Below are positions 45,425 to 58,433 of a stretch of DNA of 64,000 nt, one piece after another; the stretch's first letter is position 1; every line of letters starts with the position of its first letter. A program made the position numbers and the translations under genes. A model generated the notes under the pieces. That model ran no database searches, was not told the DNA's origin, and saw nothing but the letters and a program-made list of their open reading frames with translations. Source of the stretch: Thuidium tamariscinum (Eukaryota; Streptophyta; Bryopsida; Hypnales; Thuidiaceae). The stretch lies in NCBI GenBank assembly GCA_947034885.2, contig OX344753.2, positions 11,160,001 through 11,224,000 of the forward strand, given 5' to 3'.

Positions 45425-48202
45425 ATGGATTTCAGAAGCCCCTCGTCGTTGTTTGCTTGTCAATCATCTGCTGCCAAGCCCCTGATGTCATTTAGCAGAT
45501 TGGGTCGTCCTAGGAATGATTTTTGGGGTCGAGAATTAGCGAAAACCCTCCAAGTGCGACCTAGAAAGAAAATCCTAGTGACATTAAGTCTAAGAGATCC
45601 GAGTTTGTGTTTCTGTTGTGCAAGGAAAACGCCAGGCATTCCATTATTCAGACACCGTTTAGAATTAGAAGCAAATAGTATTCGTTTGAATCACAGGTTG
45701 AGATCAAGGTTGGCCCGGTCACGGGCTAGGACTGATACTCTGGAAGAGAGTAGCTCCAATGAGTCGTCGTCATCTCCTTCTTTACCTGAAACGCTCCGGT
45801 CCTTACAACAAGCGTCCCCACAAAGGAAGCGAAGGGCTGGAGCTTCAAAGAAGTCATCATCTCCTAGTCGTCTCTCCGAAGTGGAAGATGTTATCCATAA
45901 GACACCATCGTTACAATCAGCAAGCAGGTCAAGTCTTCTCGACGATTTGCACCATCAATTAGAAAATGAAGTTGACAAGAGTGGAGGGGCAGCGCCTGAG
46001 AAACCTCTAGATGCTGAATCAGCTCGGAAGATTAAGGAGCGGTTACAAGAGCAACGACGCCAAGGCATGCAAGCCATTTCCAACACCATGAAGCAACGAG
46101 GTCAAGGGGGTGGTGAAGGCGAGTTTTCTTATGCTGTGGACCCGGATACACTCTCTGTCGGAGAGTATGTGGTGCACAAGCGGGTTGGAGTAGGATGCTT
46201 CATTGGCATCAAATATGAAATTCCTCAAGGGAAAGAAAAACCTGTGAAATATATCTACTTGAAGTATGCTGATGGTGTTGCGAAACTGCGTGCAAAGCAA
46301 GCCAACAAGCTTCTGTATAGATACTTTTCTCCGGGGGAGGTGGGCCGTACACCTACCTTGAGCAAGCTGAATGATACCGCGCAATGGGAGAAAAGAGTGA
46401 GCAAGGGCAAAGTGGCAATTCAGAAGCTGGTGGTGAACATGATGGAGCTTTACATTCATCGTTTGAAGCAGACGCGACCCGTGTACCCACGAAATCGCAA
46501 ACTGATGGCTTCTTTTGCAAAAAAGTTTCCTTATACGGAGACAGTAGACCAGCAACAGGCGATTCTGGATGTGGAGAGCGATCTGACGGAGAGGGAGACC
46601 CCCATGGACCGGCTCATTTGTGGTGACGTGGGCTTTGGGAAGACCGAAGTCGCGCTGCGTGCGCTCTTCTTAGCTGCTGCTGCAGGGAAGCAAGTGATGG
46701 TCCTGGCGCCCACCACTGTACTGGCTAAACAACACTATGAGGTTGTCCGTGAGCGGTTCGCAGGGTATGATATGAAAGTGGCCCTGCTCAGTCGCTTCCA
46801 GAAGGATCATGAGAAGAAGGAAGTGATTGCTGGAATTTCTGACGGCAGCCTGAGTATTGTTGTTGGCACGCATTCGCTTCTCGGTGCGCAAATTCGGTAT
46901 CACAATCTCGGGCTTTTGGTGGTGGATGAGGAGCAGCGGTTTGGGGTCAGGCAGAAGGAGAGAATCACCTCCCTGAAGACTTCAGTGGATGTGCTGACGC
47001 TGTCTGCTACTCCCATCCCTCGAACATTGTACTTGGCTCTCAGTGGATTCCGGGATGCGAGCCTGATCACCACCCCTCCAGCGGAGCGGCGTCCTATCAC
47101 AACTCATTTGAAGGAATTCAACCCTAAGATTGTGAAAGAGGCCATTGAGTTTGAGCTGAACCGAGGCGGGCAGGTGTTCTACGTCGTGCCACGAGTGAAG
47201 GGAATGGAAGAGACGAAGTCCATTCTGGAGTCTTACTTTCCAGACGTTGGCATTGGCATTGCTCACGGGCAGCAAAGCGCCGCAGCATTGGAGGAGTCCA
47301 TGGAGCAGTTCAGTGAAGGCAGCTGCCTCATTCTGCTCTGCACCAGCATTGTGGAGAGTGGGCTGGACATCCGGAGGGTGAACACGATCATTATCGAAGA
47401 CGTGCAACTCTTCGGCCTTGCCCAGCTATACCAGTTGCGCGGGCGAGTGGGCCGCGCAGACCGTAAGGCGCACGCTTACATGTTTCACCCTTCCAAGGAG
47501 AATCTCACCGACGACGCACTAGAGCGGCTGGTGGCTCTGGAAGATTGCTGTGGGTTAGGTCAGGGGTTCCAGCTTGCCGAGCGCGACATGGCCATCCGGG
47601 GGATTGGCAGCGTATTTGGGGAGAAGCAGAGTGGTGACGTGGCGAAAATTGGTGTAGATTTGTACCTGGAAATGCTGTTTGAGGGCCTCTCTAACGTCGA
47701 CCACCAGAAGCTTCCGGAGGTGACGTTCCAGGAGGTGCAGCTGGACCTGGCAGTCTCCACGCACATCCCGGGTGACTACGTGACGAGTGCTGCGTTGCGA
47801 GGCAAAGTGACAAACGATGCGGAGAAAGCCGCGAATGAAAGCATGAATGCTCTTATGCTGTTCACGAACAGGCTCCGGAACGAGTATGGCCCGGAGCCTC
47901 CAACTGTGGAGCTCCTGCTGAAGACCTTGTACGTGAAACGACTTGCAGCCGATATTGGAATCCACCGCATCCGCACGCGAGGGAAGACCATCGTGATGGA
48001 AACTCACATGGAACCTGAGGCTTATGAAATGCTGAGTGTGGCTATAACGTCCGCTTCAGTACGCGATTCGCTTGCGTATGAACCTGGTAAAATTGAGATG
48101 AAGGGCCTCATTGGATTGTCAGCGGAACGCCAACTCGAGCGAGTGTTCGGTTGCTTGGCCGAGATGCGGAATGGCCTCCCCTCTTTTGTGAAGTACATGT
48201 GA
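45425..48202 (+). CDS. Chloroplast TRCF/Mfd-like ATP-dependent DNA helicase
   Basis: A 925-residue single-exon frame. It resembles the transcription-repair coupling factor core, and plants carry a plastid homologue (At3g02060 type). The Ser/Arg-rich first ~100 residues look like a plastid transit peptide. Residues about 237-320 are a CarD/RID-like domain (VGEYVVHKRVGVGCFIG) that would bind RNA polymerase. Helicase motifs follow: GDVGFGKTEVA (Walker A, ~400), DEEQRFGV (~501), LSATPIPRTL (~526) and QLRGRVGRADR (~670). The C-terminal ~150 residues match the TRCF D7 region. The N-terminal UvrB-like region of bacterial Mfd is absent, as in plant homologues. Probable role is removal or recycling of stalled plastid RNA polymerase. 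The uninterrupted frame contrasts with the many introns of flowering-plant genes. Confidence 0.95.
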   Translation: MDFRSPSSLFACQSSAAKPLMSFSRLGRPRNDFWGRELAKTLQVRPRKKILVTLSLRDPSLCFCCARKTPGIPLFRHRLELEANSIRLNHRLRSRLARSRARTDTLEESSSNESSSSPSLPETLRSLQQASPQRKRRAGASKKSSSPSRLSEVEDVIHKTPSLQSASRSSLLDDLHHQLENEVDKSGGAAPEKPLDAESARKIKERLQEQRRQGMQAISNTMKQRGQGGGEGEFSYAVDPDTLSVGEYVVHKRVGVGCFIGIKYEIPQGKEKPVKYIYLKYADGVAKLRAKQANKLLYRYFSPGEVGRTPTLSKLNDTAQWEKRVSKGKVAIQKLVVNMMELYIHRLKQTRPVYPRNRKLMASFAKKFPYTETVDQQQAILDVESDLTERETPMDRLICGDVGFGKTEVALRALFLAAAAGKQVMVLAPTTVLAKQHYEVVRERFAGYDMKVALLSRFQKDHEKKEVIAGISDGSLSIVVGTHSLLGAQIRYHNLGLLVVDEEQRFGVRQKERITSLKTSVDVLTLSATPIPRTLYLALSGFRDASLITTPPAERRPITTHLKEFNPKIVKEAIEFELNRGGQVFYVVPRVKGMEETKSILESYFPDVGIGIAHGQQSAAALEESMEQFSEGSCLILLCTSIVESGLDIRRVNTIIIEDVQLFGLAQLYQLRGRVGRADRKAHAYMFHPSKENLTDDALERLVALEDCCGLGQGFQLAERDMAIRGIGSVFGEKQSGDVAKIGVDLYLEMLFEGLSNVDHQKLPEVTFQEVQLDLAVSTHIPGDYVTSAALRGKVTNDAEKAANESMNALMLFTNRLRNEYGPEPPTVELLLKTLYVKRLAADIGIHRIRTRGKTIVMETHMEPEAYEMLSVAITSASVRDSLAYEPGKIEMKGLIGLSAERQLERVFGCLAEMRNGLPSFVKYM

Positions 48203-49021
48203 AGTGTTCAATGTAAGTGACTGTGTACTTTGTGTATACTTCTTAGGCCATTTTAAAGCTAGTATTCATGGGAAGAAAAATTTGCAGATTTGATCCCTCA
48301 ATCTCATTTAGTTCTCAAGTAGTTGAGTGTCAAGATTTGGAGTCTACCAGAAAAGTATTTTTTTTGTATCTCATATTACATCTATCATCATGCCGAACCA
48401 AACCTCTCCAGGGGTTGTGCAAGAGTGAATACAGGAACCTAACTTTGGGGCCAAATGGCAATGGAATGCCTCCTAATGCAGCTAGACAGTTATCATCTGA
48501 TTCTTTCCCAGACGGAGCGAACACCTTGGGTTCCAGCCTTAGTTGGAGAAATAGCTTTTTACCTGGTCACTGGCTGGGTTGAATCGAAGCTGGGTCGGTC
48601 TCTGTTTATCTCAACTGTGTCCATGCATTAGTTCAAAGACTGGGTGCCAGGAGATTGGTATCTGGTCAAAGATTTGACGAATTTGTGGGACTGTCTTTTG
48701 CTCCTATCTGCTCTGTTGACTGCTACTTTTATGCTTGTACTGTTCAAGGATTTAGTTATTTGCTGCAGGTTACACAGATGAACAGACAGGTTACTGAACT
48801 TATGGAGGAAGGCATTAGAACAGCCTGGCCTTGTGAAGAATGAGATTCTTCAAAATCAGAAATTCCTTTCGAGTGAAGAAGACACCTGCGGAGCATTATT
48901 CAACAGCTCTCAGTGTTCTCCAGAGTCAATTCTTAGAGGCATAATACTCTGCTCGTAAAGAATTATTTAATATCCATAACCTGTGGTGAAGATTCAACTC
49001 AAGAGGTGAAGCTCATGGAGA
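48203..49021. other. 3' flank of the helicase gene
   Basis: Probably 3' untranslated sequence, perhaps with one intron (an acceptor-like tgctgcag lies near 48769). The short frames here have no recognisable product. Confidence 0.4.
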
Positions 49022-49312
49022 AAAAGTATCAGCCCCTCACCGCCTAAGGCCGGGTTGAACTGACCCCCTCGCTCGGCCACTTGTGAAAACGCAGGAATTT
49101 TTTATTTTTTGCAAATAATTTTTTTTTCAAATTCTGAATTCATATTTGCAATCAGAGGCCCGAAATTAGCTGGGAGGTGTGCTCAAGCTTAATTAGATAA
49201 GCACAAACTAGGGGCTTTTTTATTTACTTGCACCCCTGGAATTACTTGGAGTGGCAGAGTGAGGGGGCCAGGGAGTTCACCCCGACCACCGCCTCAGGGG
49301 ACGAAAAGTATC
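49022..49312. mobile_element. Mutator-like MITE with 9-bp target duplication
   Basis: AAAAGTATC occurs on both sides, at 49022-49030 and 49304-49312. The 273-bp body (49031-49303) has imperfect ~42-bp inverted ends (cccctcaccgcctaaggc near the left; the right end read inverted gives cccctgaggcggtggtcgg). A 9-bp duplication is typical of Mutator elements. Confidence 0.85.
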
Positions 49313-52300
49313 TTTACATAGTCTGGCAGTGAAATTCAAAGTGCTGTAACTTTTTGCATCTTTTTATCTGATGTCCGAATCCAGTCAAATTTGTTGGAAA
49401 GTTGGTCATTCTAGTCTAGTTTGTGTTCTAAAATTTTCAGATCAATCCAAAATTTACAGATGCTTTGGAAGCCAATCAAAGTTTACATGTTCAATTTGAG
49501 TTCACCAAACTGCTGTTGATGGCTACAACTTCAGGGGCTTGTATCTCCTTCATCCAATGTTTGTTTCCAATAAAATTTGTTGGGTTATGTTCCTCTAGAA
49601 GCCTAGTTATTGTGGTCAAATTTGCATGTCAATCCAAGTTGTTTTGAATGTTTGAGAGCAATTCCAAGTTCAAAATCTAGACATTTTTGGATTACAATGA
49701 ACTTTGGTGATTTATTGAACACACTAGTCTTGTTTGTGTAGTCAAATTTTCATATCAATCCAAAAAATTATGAGTGACTAAGGAGCATCTTAGTAGGAAG
49801 TTTAGACATAGATGTGTTTTTTACACTCTTTTTTGCTATTTTTTTAACATTTCAAAGCCATTTAGTAAATACAATGAATCAATTGAATGACATTTTTTTC
49901 ACCAATGTGTTTGAATTTTGGTTTTGAAACACTTTTAAGTTTAAAGTTTTTTCATTTTAGAAATCAAATTTCACCTTTGAATGTGTTTTTTTAGAAAATT
50001 TGAACATCATTTTTCAACACTAAAATATTATAATCTTGCAATCTTGTAGCCAAAAGACTCTTCAAATTTTATCCACGTCATCTACAACATGCACGTTGTA
50101 AGATTGTATGGCTAAGATTTTCATACCTTAGTGACATGTAAATTGTAAGGTTTGAAAAGCAAGGATGCTTATAGACATATTTGGGCCATAGACGGTGAAT
50201 GGTTAAGGAAGAAAGAAGCAAGAGCTTTGCTATAAGAGACTATATCTTTGGAGCAACGATTGTCTTTATAGAAGTTGTGTTTGTATAAAGGATAGTTAGT
50301 GCTTTCAATCAAGGAGATTTGGCTCTATAGAAGACTATGAGTTCCCGCTTAGTGGAGAATTGTAGGAACTGCACCACTATTAATTGATATTTGATGTGGT
50401 CTGGAAATGGCCACATTAGATTTTCAATATTTTTTTCAATTTTAGAAGCAATTTTAAAAATATATATTTTTATTTATGACGGTTGATAGCAGTCATCCAT
50501 TCGTTCACTACTATGGGAACAATATAGGGAATTGGCATGAAACAACCTTCTATTTCTCCAAATCTCATCTAATGTAATTGATGATTAGTTTCATACATGT
50601 TAGAATGATACTAGTTATTTTAGTACCATTACTAAGGTAGGAGGTTGATAAAGTGCCCATCCAATAGCTGAAACCTGAATTGGGGGAGGTGAAACTTCTT
50701 GAAATATTATTCTGTATATTTTTCTTGAAAGACAAATGAAAATGACAATCATCTAAACAAGTCATTTCATGTTTTTTTTGGAGTTTTATGGAATTAATTA
50801 TCAATTTTTGAAGTAGGAATGGCATAGGTTTCTAAAATCATCCACCTCTTCAAATGTACACTCTATTTGTATATAAGTGAGTGCTTTTAGAACCTCCTAC
50901 CTTAGTGTCTATAAATGTGCAACAAGCAATTCTTTGAAAACATGACCCATATTTAATAAGGTGGGTACATCCAAAAGTACCACAAATTGATATTGGGCAT
51001 AATTACTATTATTAGGCTATTTAAATGTTCATATTGTCTTATTAGCAAATAAAAAATTGTTCCAATGCACCAAATAATGCAAAATTTGGATACAATATGC
51101 AAATGTTTGTTTTTGAAAGTGGTCCATTCAAATAGGTACATAATTAATTTTGGAAATGATTTTATACAAATAGTAGATGGAGCTTTGAAGTTAGCTATGC
51201 TTTTCAAAGTAGTCATCTTAGTAGAAGACATTATTTTACATTCTACATTTCAATTATGTATTTTTTGAATTTTTTTTCATCAGTTTAAGGTATAGAAGCC
51301 AAAGCCACAATATTCTTGGACTTCAATGCAATTTGTTTTTGCAATTGAATCTATAACTCTAGAATTGATACTTTTCCTTGAATCCGAAAGTACTATAGAT
51401 TATAGAGACCCAACCTTTATCTTCCAGAATGTTGTATCCATTTTTGTTTGTTGAATTTAAATCAATTCTAAACTAATTGCAAAATTTTAAAAAATGTGTA
51501 AACATAAGAATGACCTTTTTAGTTTTTTAAATATTTTTTTCCTAAATTTATATAGTAATGCTAGCATCAATATCTTTCATTGATTAAAATATTCATATAT
51601 TCCTTATAACATGGTCAAAAAGTGACAACAAATGAAGTCTTTAAACATCATCTTTTAAAGTTTGACCTATAATATGCCTAAATACCTTAACAAATAAATG
51701 ACCAAAATGTCTAGTTCTCAAGGCAAATGTTAACTTGGCATGGTTGTGCCCTAAATAATGGAATGCAATTGGTAACAATGTTATCTATCATTTAAGAAAA
51801 GAAGCCCATTTCAAACATTTTGTTCATCTTCATAAGTTATAAATGGATCATTTATGCATTTAATCTAAAAACCTTCATTGGCTTGAATAATTGAAATTTG
51901 GATCACAAGTAGATGAATATTTGTTACGATTAAAGTTTGGAGAGGTAATACGGTATAATTTGTTAGTCAACTCTTATTTCTAAAGAGAGTGAATATTTTA
52001 AAGGTGGCCTTCTTAGAAAGAGAAAATAGCTAATTTAGGTGACTAACATGATCATAATGGATATTCTTCAAGTTGATTTGAGATGCTAGTTTTGAAGAAA
52101 TCTTATCAAATCCAAATAGACTACTTTAGCACCACAATCTAAAAACTCATAGAAATTCATATTCTATTAGAAAAGTGTAATCAATAAATTAATACTACCT
52201 TCACTTACATTATCTATTTATGAAAATCAAATTATAAATTTTAAACCATGCTATACAACTATCATTTAAAAGTTAGAACACCTAATTTACGTTAAGGTAA

Positions 52301-54213
52301 CATCATCTAATTTTGATCCTTTTCTAAAACTAACCCCTACTCATATTCTTGCCTAAGATATACTTTTATTATTTATGGAAGATGAAGGTTGGTTTTAAAA
52401 ACATCTATATTTAGTATTTTAAACATTTATAGTTTATTCATACATTTTTGATAGATGCATTCAAACAAATCTAGAATCTATTTTTTAACTACAAACCAAC
52501 AACATCCTACAAAATATTTTTTAATATAAATGTTGGAACCATACTTAATTGCTTACTAAGACTAGTGTTGTTCTCCTATCTTTAATAGATGAAATCACTT
52601 AGTTGCTATATAATGTAGGGACAATATTGCTCTATTATGAATGAATGCACACCGTTTAGGATGAATATATGTGTTTATATCCACTTTGCATACTTCATCT
52701 CAATCAATGGATGTAAATAGCTTCACCACTCTACCATAGACCACTTTTTGCACTCCCTAAGAAATGAATGAAATACATTAATTAGGATGCTTTTAGTATA
52801 CAAGTAGAACCTCTTCTAGTACACCTCTTAGTAAAAACTAGGTAGTAATAGAATTCATAGATGAGGCCAATTTGAAGAACATTTTGTAATAAGTAGTGTT
52901 GGAAGTTGACATTTGTAAATGGCCATTCATTGCACATCTTTGATTGCAAAAACCTCTCATAGTGCATAGTCCCAACACCAAGAACAATTCTACCTATAGA
53001 TATCTTATTCTGACTTAAAAGACAAACACATTTTCAAAAGGTACTTAAAAGCATGATTAGGTGGATATCCCTCAAATTGCCACTTTTTGCTATCCATGGC
53101 ACCAAAAAACACAATAGTTGGATACCCTATGTAAGGTAAAATAGCCCATTACAAACGAAATAGAGGGATTTGCCTTCATGTCATTGAACATTGAAGTTTT
53201 CTAATGACTATATTTTTTTGACAAAGTATAAATTTGTTATGAATTTTTGAAGTCTTTAGCCAACATAGCTTGAAAGAGTCTATAAAGTACCCCAAAACCT
53301 ACCAAAATTGTATCTCTAATGCTCATCTCACTCACCTATAATAGTCACAATATTTTTTGACACAAAAGACTTGAAAAAGTCATTTCCTACAATGAATTAA
53401 TACTAAAAAGCTATAAGTTCCTATTGTGGTCATTAACCACTCCATTCTAGTTATTTAAGACATTGATTGTGGCCCAAATCTCATTAATTGGAAGAAAATT
53501 GTAATGGGGTCATTTCTAGAAGTCTACAATAAAAAATTTATAACAAGTTGTTTTACTTTAGAGGCCGTTTCCATTGCCGCTTGGAGGTTTAAGGGAAAGA
53601 AGGTGGGTTGGAGGGCGGCTGGAGTGGTCTGGCTTTCCTACTTCTTTTGGACTTCTAAGGCTTGGAGCCTCAACCTCTTCCCTTCTCGTAAGAGCTCCTC
53701 CCCTCCCAATTGCCTTCAACTTAATTAAGCCCACAACTAACACAATTGATGTATTGTAGCAAAGCTAAATTTGTTTCTTTCTTAGAATTGGGGGGTCTAG
53801 GTAATCCTTCAGCTCTCTAAGTCTATGATTGAAATTTGCAAGGCCTAGAGGTGGGACCCCCACCTAGACCCTTGCCTAGACATCTAGGTCATTCAGACCC
53901 TTAATAAAAGCACCAAGATATCTAGGGCTTGGAGGTCCAGGTGCCTAATGGAAAACATCCCTTAGAAGTTGTGAAGGATCAAAGTTTTCTCTTGATAATA
54001 ACTCTAAAATCTTTTCTTTTCCTTATATACATATTAATTTTTATGTACACAAGGTGACGATAGCAGGGTGCAATGTCAGGTGTACCAACAGAAAGTTCAA
54101 TGCGGCACCAACAGAAAGTCAGAACCCCAATCATGCTCCGGTGCCCTCTAGAGAAAAGCAAAATGTCTCTCTAAATTAGTGCAATCACCAAACCAAAATC
54201 AATGTGGGTAATT
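49313..54213. other. AT-rich gene desert
   Basis: Nearly 5 kb without a supportable gene or RNA. Short frames are chance events in AT-rich sequence. A GC-richer patch at 53560-53720 has an open frame on each strand, neither with recognisable features. Confidence 0.6.
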
Positions 54214-54480
54214 AATTAGTGCGAACAACAAGCAATTCGGGGGGATTAGGGTTTCACGTCGTCGTCCACCTTCTTCTCCTCGTCCTGCTCTTGGTCATCG
54301 ATTTTGCGTTGCAGTGCTGCCGACCATGCGCATGGTCTTGCGCGCCATTTCGCAGAGAACCCCTTGGCGTGCTCACCATTTTCATCGAGTACGCCGCCTC
54401 GGTTGGAGCTAACAATCGCTTGTTGTGGTTGGGATTCGCGAGGAGATTCACGGTTTTTTTCAGCTAGAGCGCGATCCAGG

Positions 54481-56845
54481 ATGTCTGTTCCCGAAGAAAC
54501 GTCTGCCTCGCGGTACGTGAAGCTGAACAAGGAGCACGAGCAGCCCGTGGAGGAGATTCGGCCCGGGGAGCTCAATCAGCCTGTGTATGTGCCGCAGGTA
54601 CGCAGGATTTACTAAGCTCGAGATCTAGTTTATTGAAATTGTGATGAGTTTCTTTCTAGGGTTATGTTTGTAGTTTGTATGCTTCTTTTATCTAGGGGTT
54701 TCTAATTTTCTAATCTATAAATTAATTGCAGCTTTCTTTTAGTTCTTGTAGCGCCTTGGCCCGCGTCTGTAGACGGGGCAGGGTAATGTGCTTGTGAAAT
54801 ATTTGGTTGGTGTGTTTCTGGTTAAGGATCAGTACGGAGCTGAGAGGTTCGGTTTCCCTTTCGTCTGGTTCGATTCACCTTTCGGCTGGTTCGATTCAAT
54901 TTGGTTGTCTTACAGATCTGCGTGTAAGAAGGTTTTCTTATTCCGTAACATAGCTTGCTTAGTTGGGAAATGGCTGTATGTTTTTCGCGCATGGGATTGC
55001 GATCGATGTAATGCGAGTTCTTGTATCGCGAGCTAATCGCGATGTGATCGTGGTGTGTGTGTGTGTGTATTGTACTTTTAGATTGCCATTTGCTTTGATG
55101 CCCTTGTCATTCTTGGAAATTCTCGTTAGGCACTGGATATTTCCTTTCTTTTCTGATCGTGTGAAAAGCACCATACTTGTTGGACCTTGGCTTATGTAGA
55201 CGGATCAGATGAATCTGTTTGTAGGAAATGAATTTGGTGCGTTTCTGGTTAAGGATTAGTACGGAAGTTAGCGATTCGGTTTCTCTTTGGTCTGCTTCAA
55301 TTCAATCTGGTTAGTTTAGAACACATTGCTCTGCGTGTAAGACGGTTCTCTTATTCAATAATAGAGGACCGCGTGTTCGATCTGTCTTAGGCAGGAGATC
55401 ATTCATTGTTTCCTTGTCACATAAGTGGTGGATTGGAATTTATCTTCATGTTTGATCAGATTGTTCTGTATAAAAATGGAGTTTCGGAGTGGAAATCATA
55501 TGTTTTGGTTGACTTGTGTTTTCAATGTTGATATTTCGGAGAACGGTGCTCTCGAACGTCATGGTAATTTTTTTAGCTTTGGGTGTTGGGTAGTTGGTGG
55601 TGCATCGGTGCAATGAGTGTGGCCAGCCACTTCCAGAGAGTTATGAACCGCCAGGCACGGAGCCATGGACATCGGGGATTTTCGGATGTACGGATGACAT
55701 CGATTCTTGTAAGACACCTATTCCTCGCTGATTGCATTTGTGGTTCAGAGTTCAAACGTTAGGGATGAACTGCTTTCAACTGAGACTTTGTTACTACAAT
55801 TTTCTAATGTTTAGTGCTGCCCTTGATGGTAATGGTTCCGAGAACAGGGAGCGAGTGAAAGTCAATTTTTTATGGCATGTCTGTGTCTGCTCTATGCTTC
55901 TACCCTAAAATCGTAGTTTGCTTTATCAGAACTATGAGTGAGTTATGTGCAGGCAAGACTGGTTTCTTTTGTCCCTGTGTTCTGTTTGGACGAAACGTGG
56001 AGAACTTGAAGGAGGAAATTCCGTGGACCACTCCTTGTATATGTCATGGCATATTCGTGGAGGGCGGTATAGCCCTTGGAGCTGCCACAGTTGCCCTTCA
56101 CGGAATTGATCCCAGCACGGCCTTTCTTGTAGCCGAGGGCTTATTGTTTACATGGTGGATGTGCGGCATTTACACTGGCCTCGTCCGGCAAGAGTTACAA
56201 AAGAAGTATCATCTCCAGGTGAACTTTTTAGACACACTTCTCGTTGTTGACTTGTTGTGTTAATGAACTTTACTACACGATTAGTTTGCGATTTGCATTT
56301 TGCTAGTCTGTCAACTATGAAGAATATGTGGATCGAATGTTCCTATGTTTAGATGGATTTGTTTAGCAACATTGGTATTCAACTAGAGTTCTTCGCTAGT
56401 GCCGGTATGCCTTAGTTTAACCCTCATCGTCCATTCTTCAGATTTGAACGAAATGTTTCTTCTACCTTCCAGAGTCCTATTGGATTAAGAGTATAAGAGA
56501 AATAACTGTTTGACCGTCTTGCTTTTTGATTTATATCTTTATATATTTTTTGTAACACACCCGATCCCCATTTTTTTCGAGCTCGACCTTTGCCACGGGC
56601 ATCGGATAAATTAACTTTCTTTTTTTTTTATATGTCTGCAGAATTCACCATGTGATCCCTGCATGGTCCATTGCTGTTTGCACTGGTGTGCCATATGCCA
56701 GGAGCACCGTGAGATGCAGGGGCGTCTTTCTGACAACGTTGTGATGCCCATGACCGTTATCAATCCTCCACCTCAGCAAGAGATGAGTGCTAATGATTCA
56801 GCAACAGTAAGCCACAAAGAGGATGCCGAGATTCAGATATCGTGA
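54481..56845 (+). CDS. PLAC8 family Cys-rich membrane protein
   Basis: Four exons, 54481-54597, 55594-55708, 55953-56218 and 56642-56845, give 233 residues. All junctions obey GT-AG and phase. Exon 1 encodes the conserved N-terminus ending [11 protein letters not shown]. Exon 2 gives [15 protein letters not shown] ... FGCTDD. Exon 3 has the PLAC8 signature [15 protein letters not shown] followed by a hydrophobic, Gly/Ala-rich stretch and [11 protein letters not shown]. Exon 4 has [21 protein letters not shown]. This layout matches plant PLAC8 proteins related to cell-number-regulator and cadmium-resistance proteins but with the longer N-terminus of the [10 protein letters not shown] subgroup. 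It is probably a membrane protein; its substrate is unknown. Intron 1 (about 1 kb) contains an internal duplication, and the 5' part of the gene is copied upstream of the helicase. Confidence 0.95.
54760..55365. repeat. Duplicated module within PLAC8 intron 1
   Basis: tgtagacgg, ttggtg-x-gtttctggttaagga and agtacgga, then ttcggttt, occur near 54770-54870 and again near 55193-55290, about 425 bp apart. A third copy lies at about 45105-45210 upstream of the helicase gene. Confidence 0.8.
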
Positions 56846-58162
56846 GGTAATAGATCGTCTCAATTGAGACATTTACTTTTAGCTTTTGTGATCGACTTCA
56901 GTGCTTTAGTGGGTTTGGTTGTTGCAAGCATCATTTAGAGAGATTTAGCGATGTAGGAGGCTCCTCAGGGATGATCACGAGGGTTAGGAAGGATTGATCT
57001 CCACTTCTGTGAAGATGATGGAGTAGGCACACCAAAGACGTCCCACTTGTATTGTCACTACTTCGCTATTCTTTCGACTGTAGGCATAAGGGAGCACTTG
57101 ACTTTGGATCTCAAACTCCTGACTTCATCCATATTGTGCTTCGGGTGATGATGATATTGATGTCGATAGTTCTGGGCCAGTAATCCTGAGCACGCTTATG
57201 TAAACCTTCCAAGGTGAAGACATCTGTTACTATCACGTCATGTTCATTTTCTGTTATGCACTTGATACTGTAAAGTTTTTTTTCCCTTCTATCACGTTTT
57301 CTGCAGATTTACACTTTTCCTTTCATTTGTATTATTCTCTAGAACAAGAATTTAGTTGCTTCATATAAGTGCACGAAAATCTTGAAATTCCCCACACTAA
57401 AATTTGTTTGGTTTATTGTTATTTTGATGAAGCGATCATGTAGGCAATGAAGCGAATCATCCATGTTTTGCTGACACTGAGGTAAACCCTTCAGTGGGCT
57501 AGGGAAAATAAGAAATTCCAGATCGGCAGTTAGCATCGAGGATAGTAATTTTCACAGCATATTTCTATCGTTCGAACATGTAGGGAATAATGTCTTCATT
57601 GTTTTGGATTCTCTTTTTTTATTTGGTTCCATTGAACAAGTTCATTACAAGCATGTTCATTTCAACAAAAATGACAAATGGTCCATGTTTACTTCCTCAA
57701 TCTTCTTTCCCTCGGTCCTAGTCGATCAGTTCCTACCTGGGGTAGAAGAGGTGATGGCCAAGTTGCCGCACAGATTAGAAGATAGAAAAATAACTCCGGC
57801 CACTTTTAAGGGTCCTACATCAGTTCTCCAGATGTTTGAATGTTGAGTGGGCTTCACAACATTTTCAATATGAAATCTGGGGTGTCCTGTCTACAGTGAC
57901 AGTTCATTAGCGATGGAATAATATCTACAACAGCGCGGATTCATGAGCAAGTTCAACTGCCATCTCCTCAACCCTGATCAATTTTCCGGCAGATGAGCAT
58001 CCTGCTGTTTTTTGCTCTTTCTGCACTAGCTTGGGTTGTTGCCTCGATAATTCACATATTTCACAGCCTGCATAAAAAATATTACACCACGACATTACAT
58101 ATTTCTGATGCGAACCAACCCTACTCTGGTCCCTAATGGCCTAAGGGCAGAGTCATATCGTA
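56846..58162. other. 3' flank of PLAC8 gene and spacer
   Basis: Untranslated and intergenic sequence. A short frame at 57604-57846 has no recognisable product. Confidence 0.45.
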
Positions 58163-58426
58163 GTGCCTGCGGATTCTACAGTAACACTAGAACCTCTCCG
58201 GAACAATTTTAAGATTTTTGAGGAGGAAAACAAGACCTTGCAGGTGTGCAAGACACCTTCAGATTTGAAAACTTATGAGCTCAATCAGCAAATTCAAGGA
58301 GAAGATCTGCGCACACTCTCAGCTTGTCTTGAGGTGCGCGATGGCTCACTCGTCATTTACCGAGAACAGGATGTAGATTTCCTCTACCAAAACCAGGTAA
58401 AAGAAGGAAAAAATAAGGTCGACTAA
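58163..58426 (+). other. Possible gene fragment, 87 codons
   Basis: An open stretch reading RNNFKIFEEENKTLQVCK and ending GKNKVD, helical and acidic. It lacks an ATG at its start (GTG), no splice partners are clear, and it ends 8 bp from the convergent HMA-like gene. It may be a relic exon. I recognise no family. Confidence 0.2.
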
Positions 58427-58433
58427 TCATCAT

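Noticed and set aside
46043-48007. Minus-strand frames of 141-170 codons opposite the helicase
   Set aside because: Shadows of a conserved 925-codon gene on the other strand.
54254-54575. Open frames on both strands around PLAC8 exon 1
   Set aside because: They cross the promoter and exon of a well-supported gene and have no family features.
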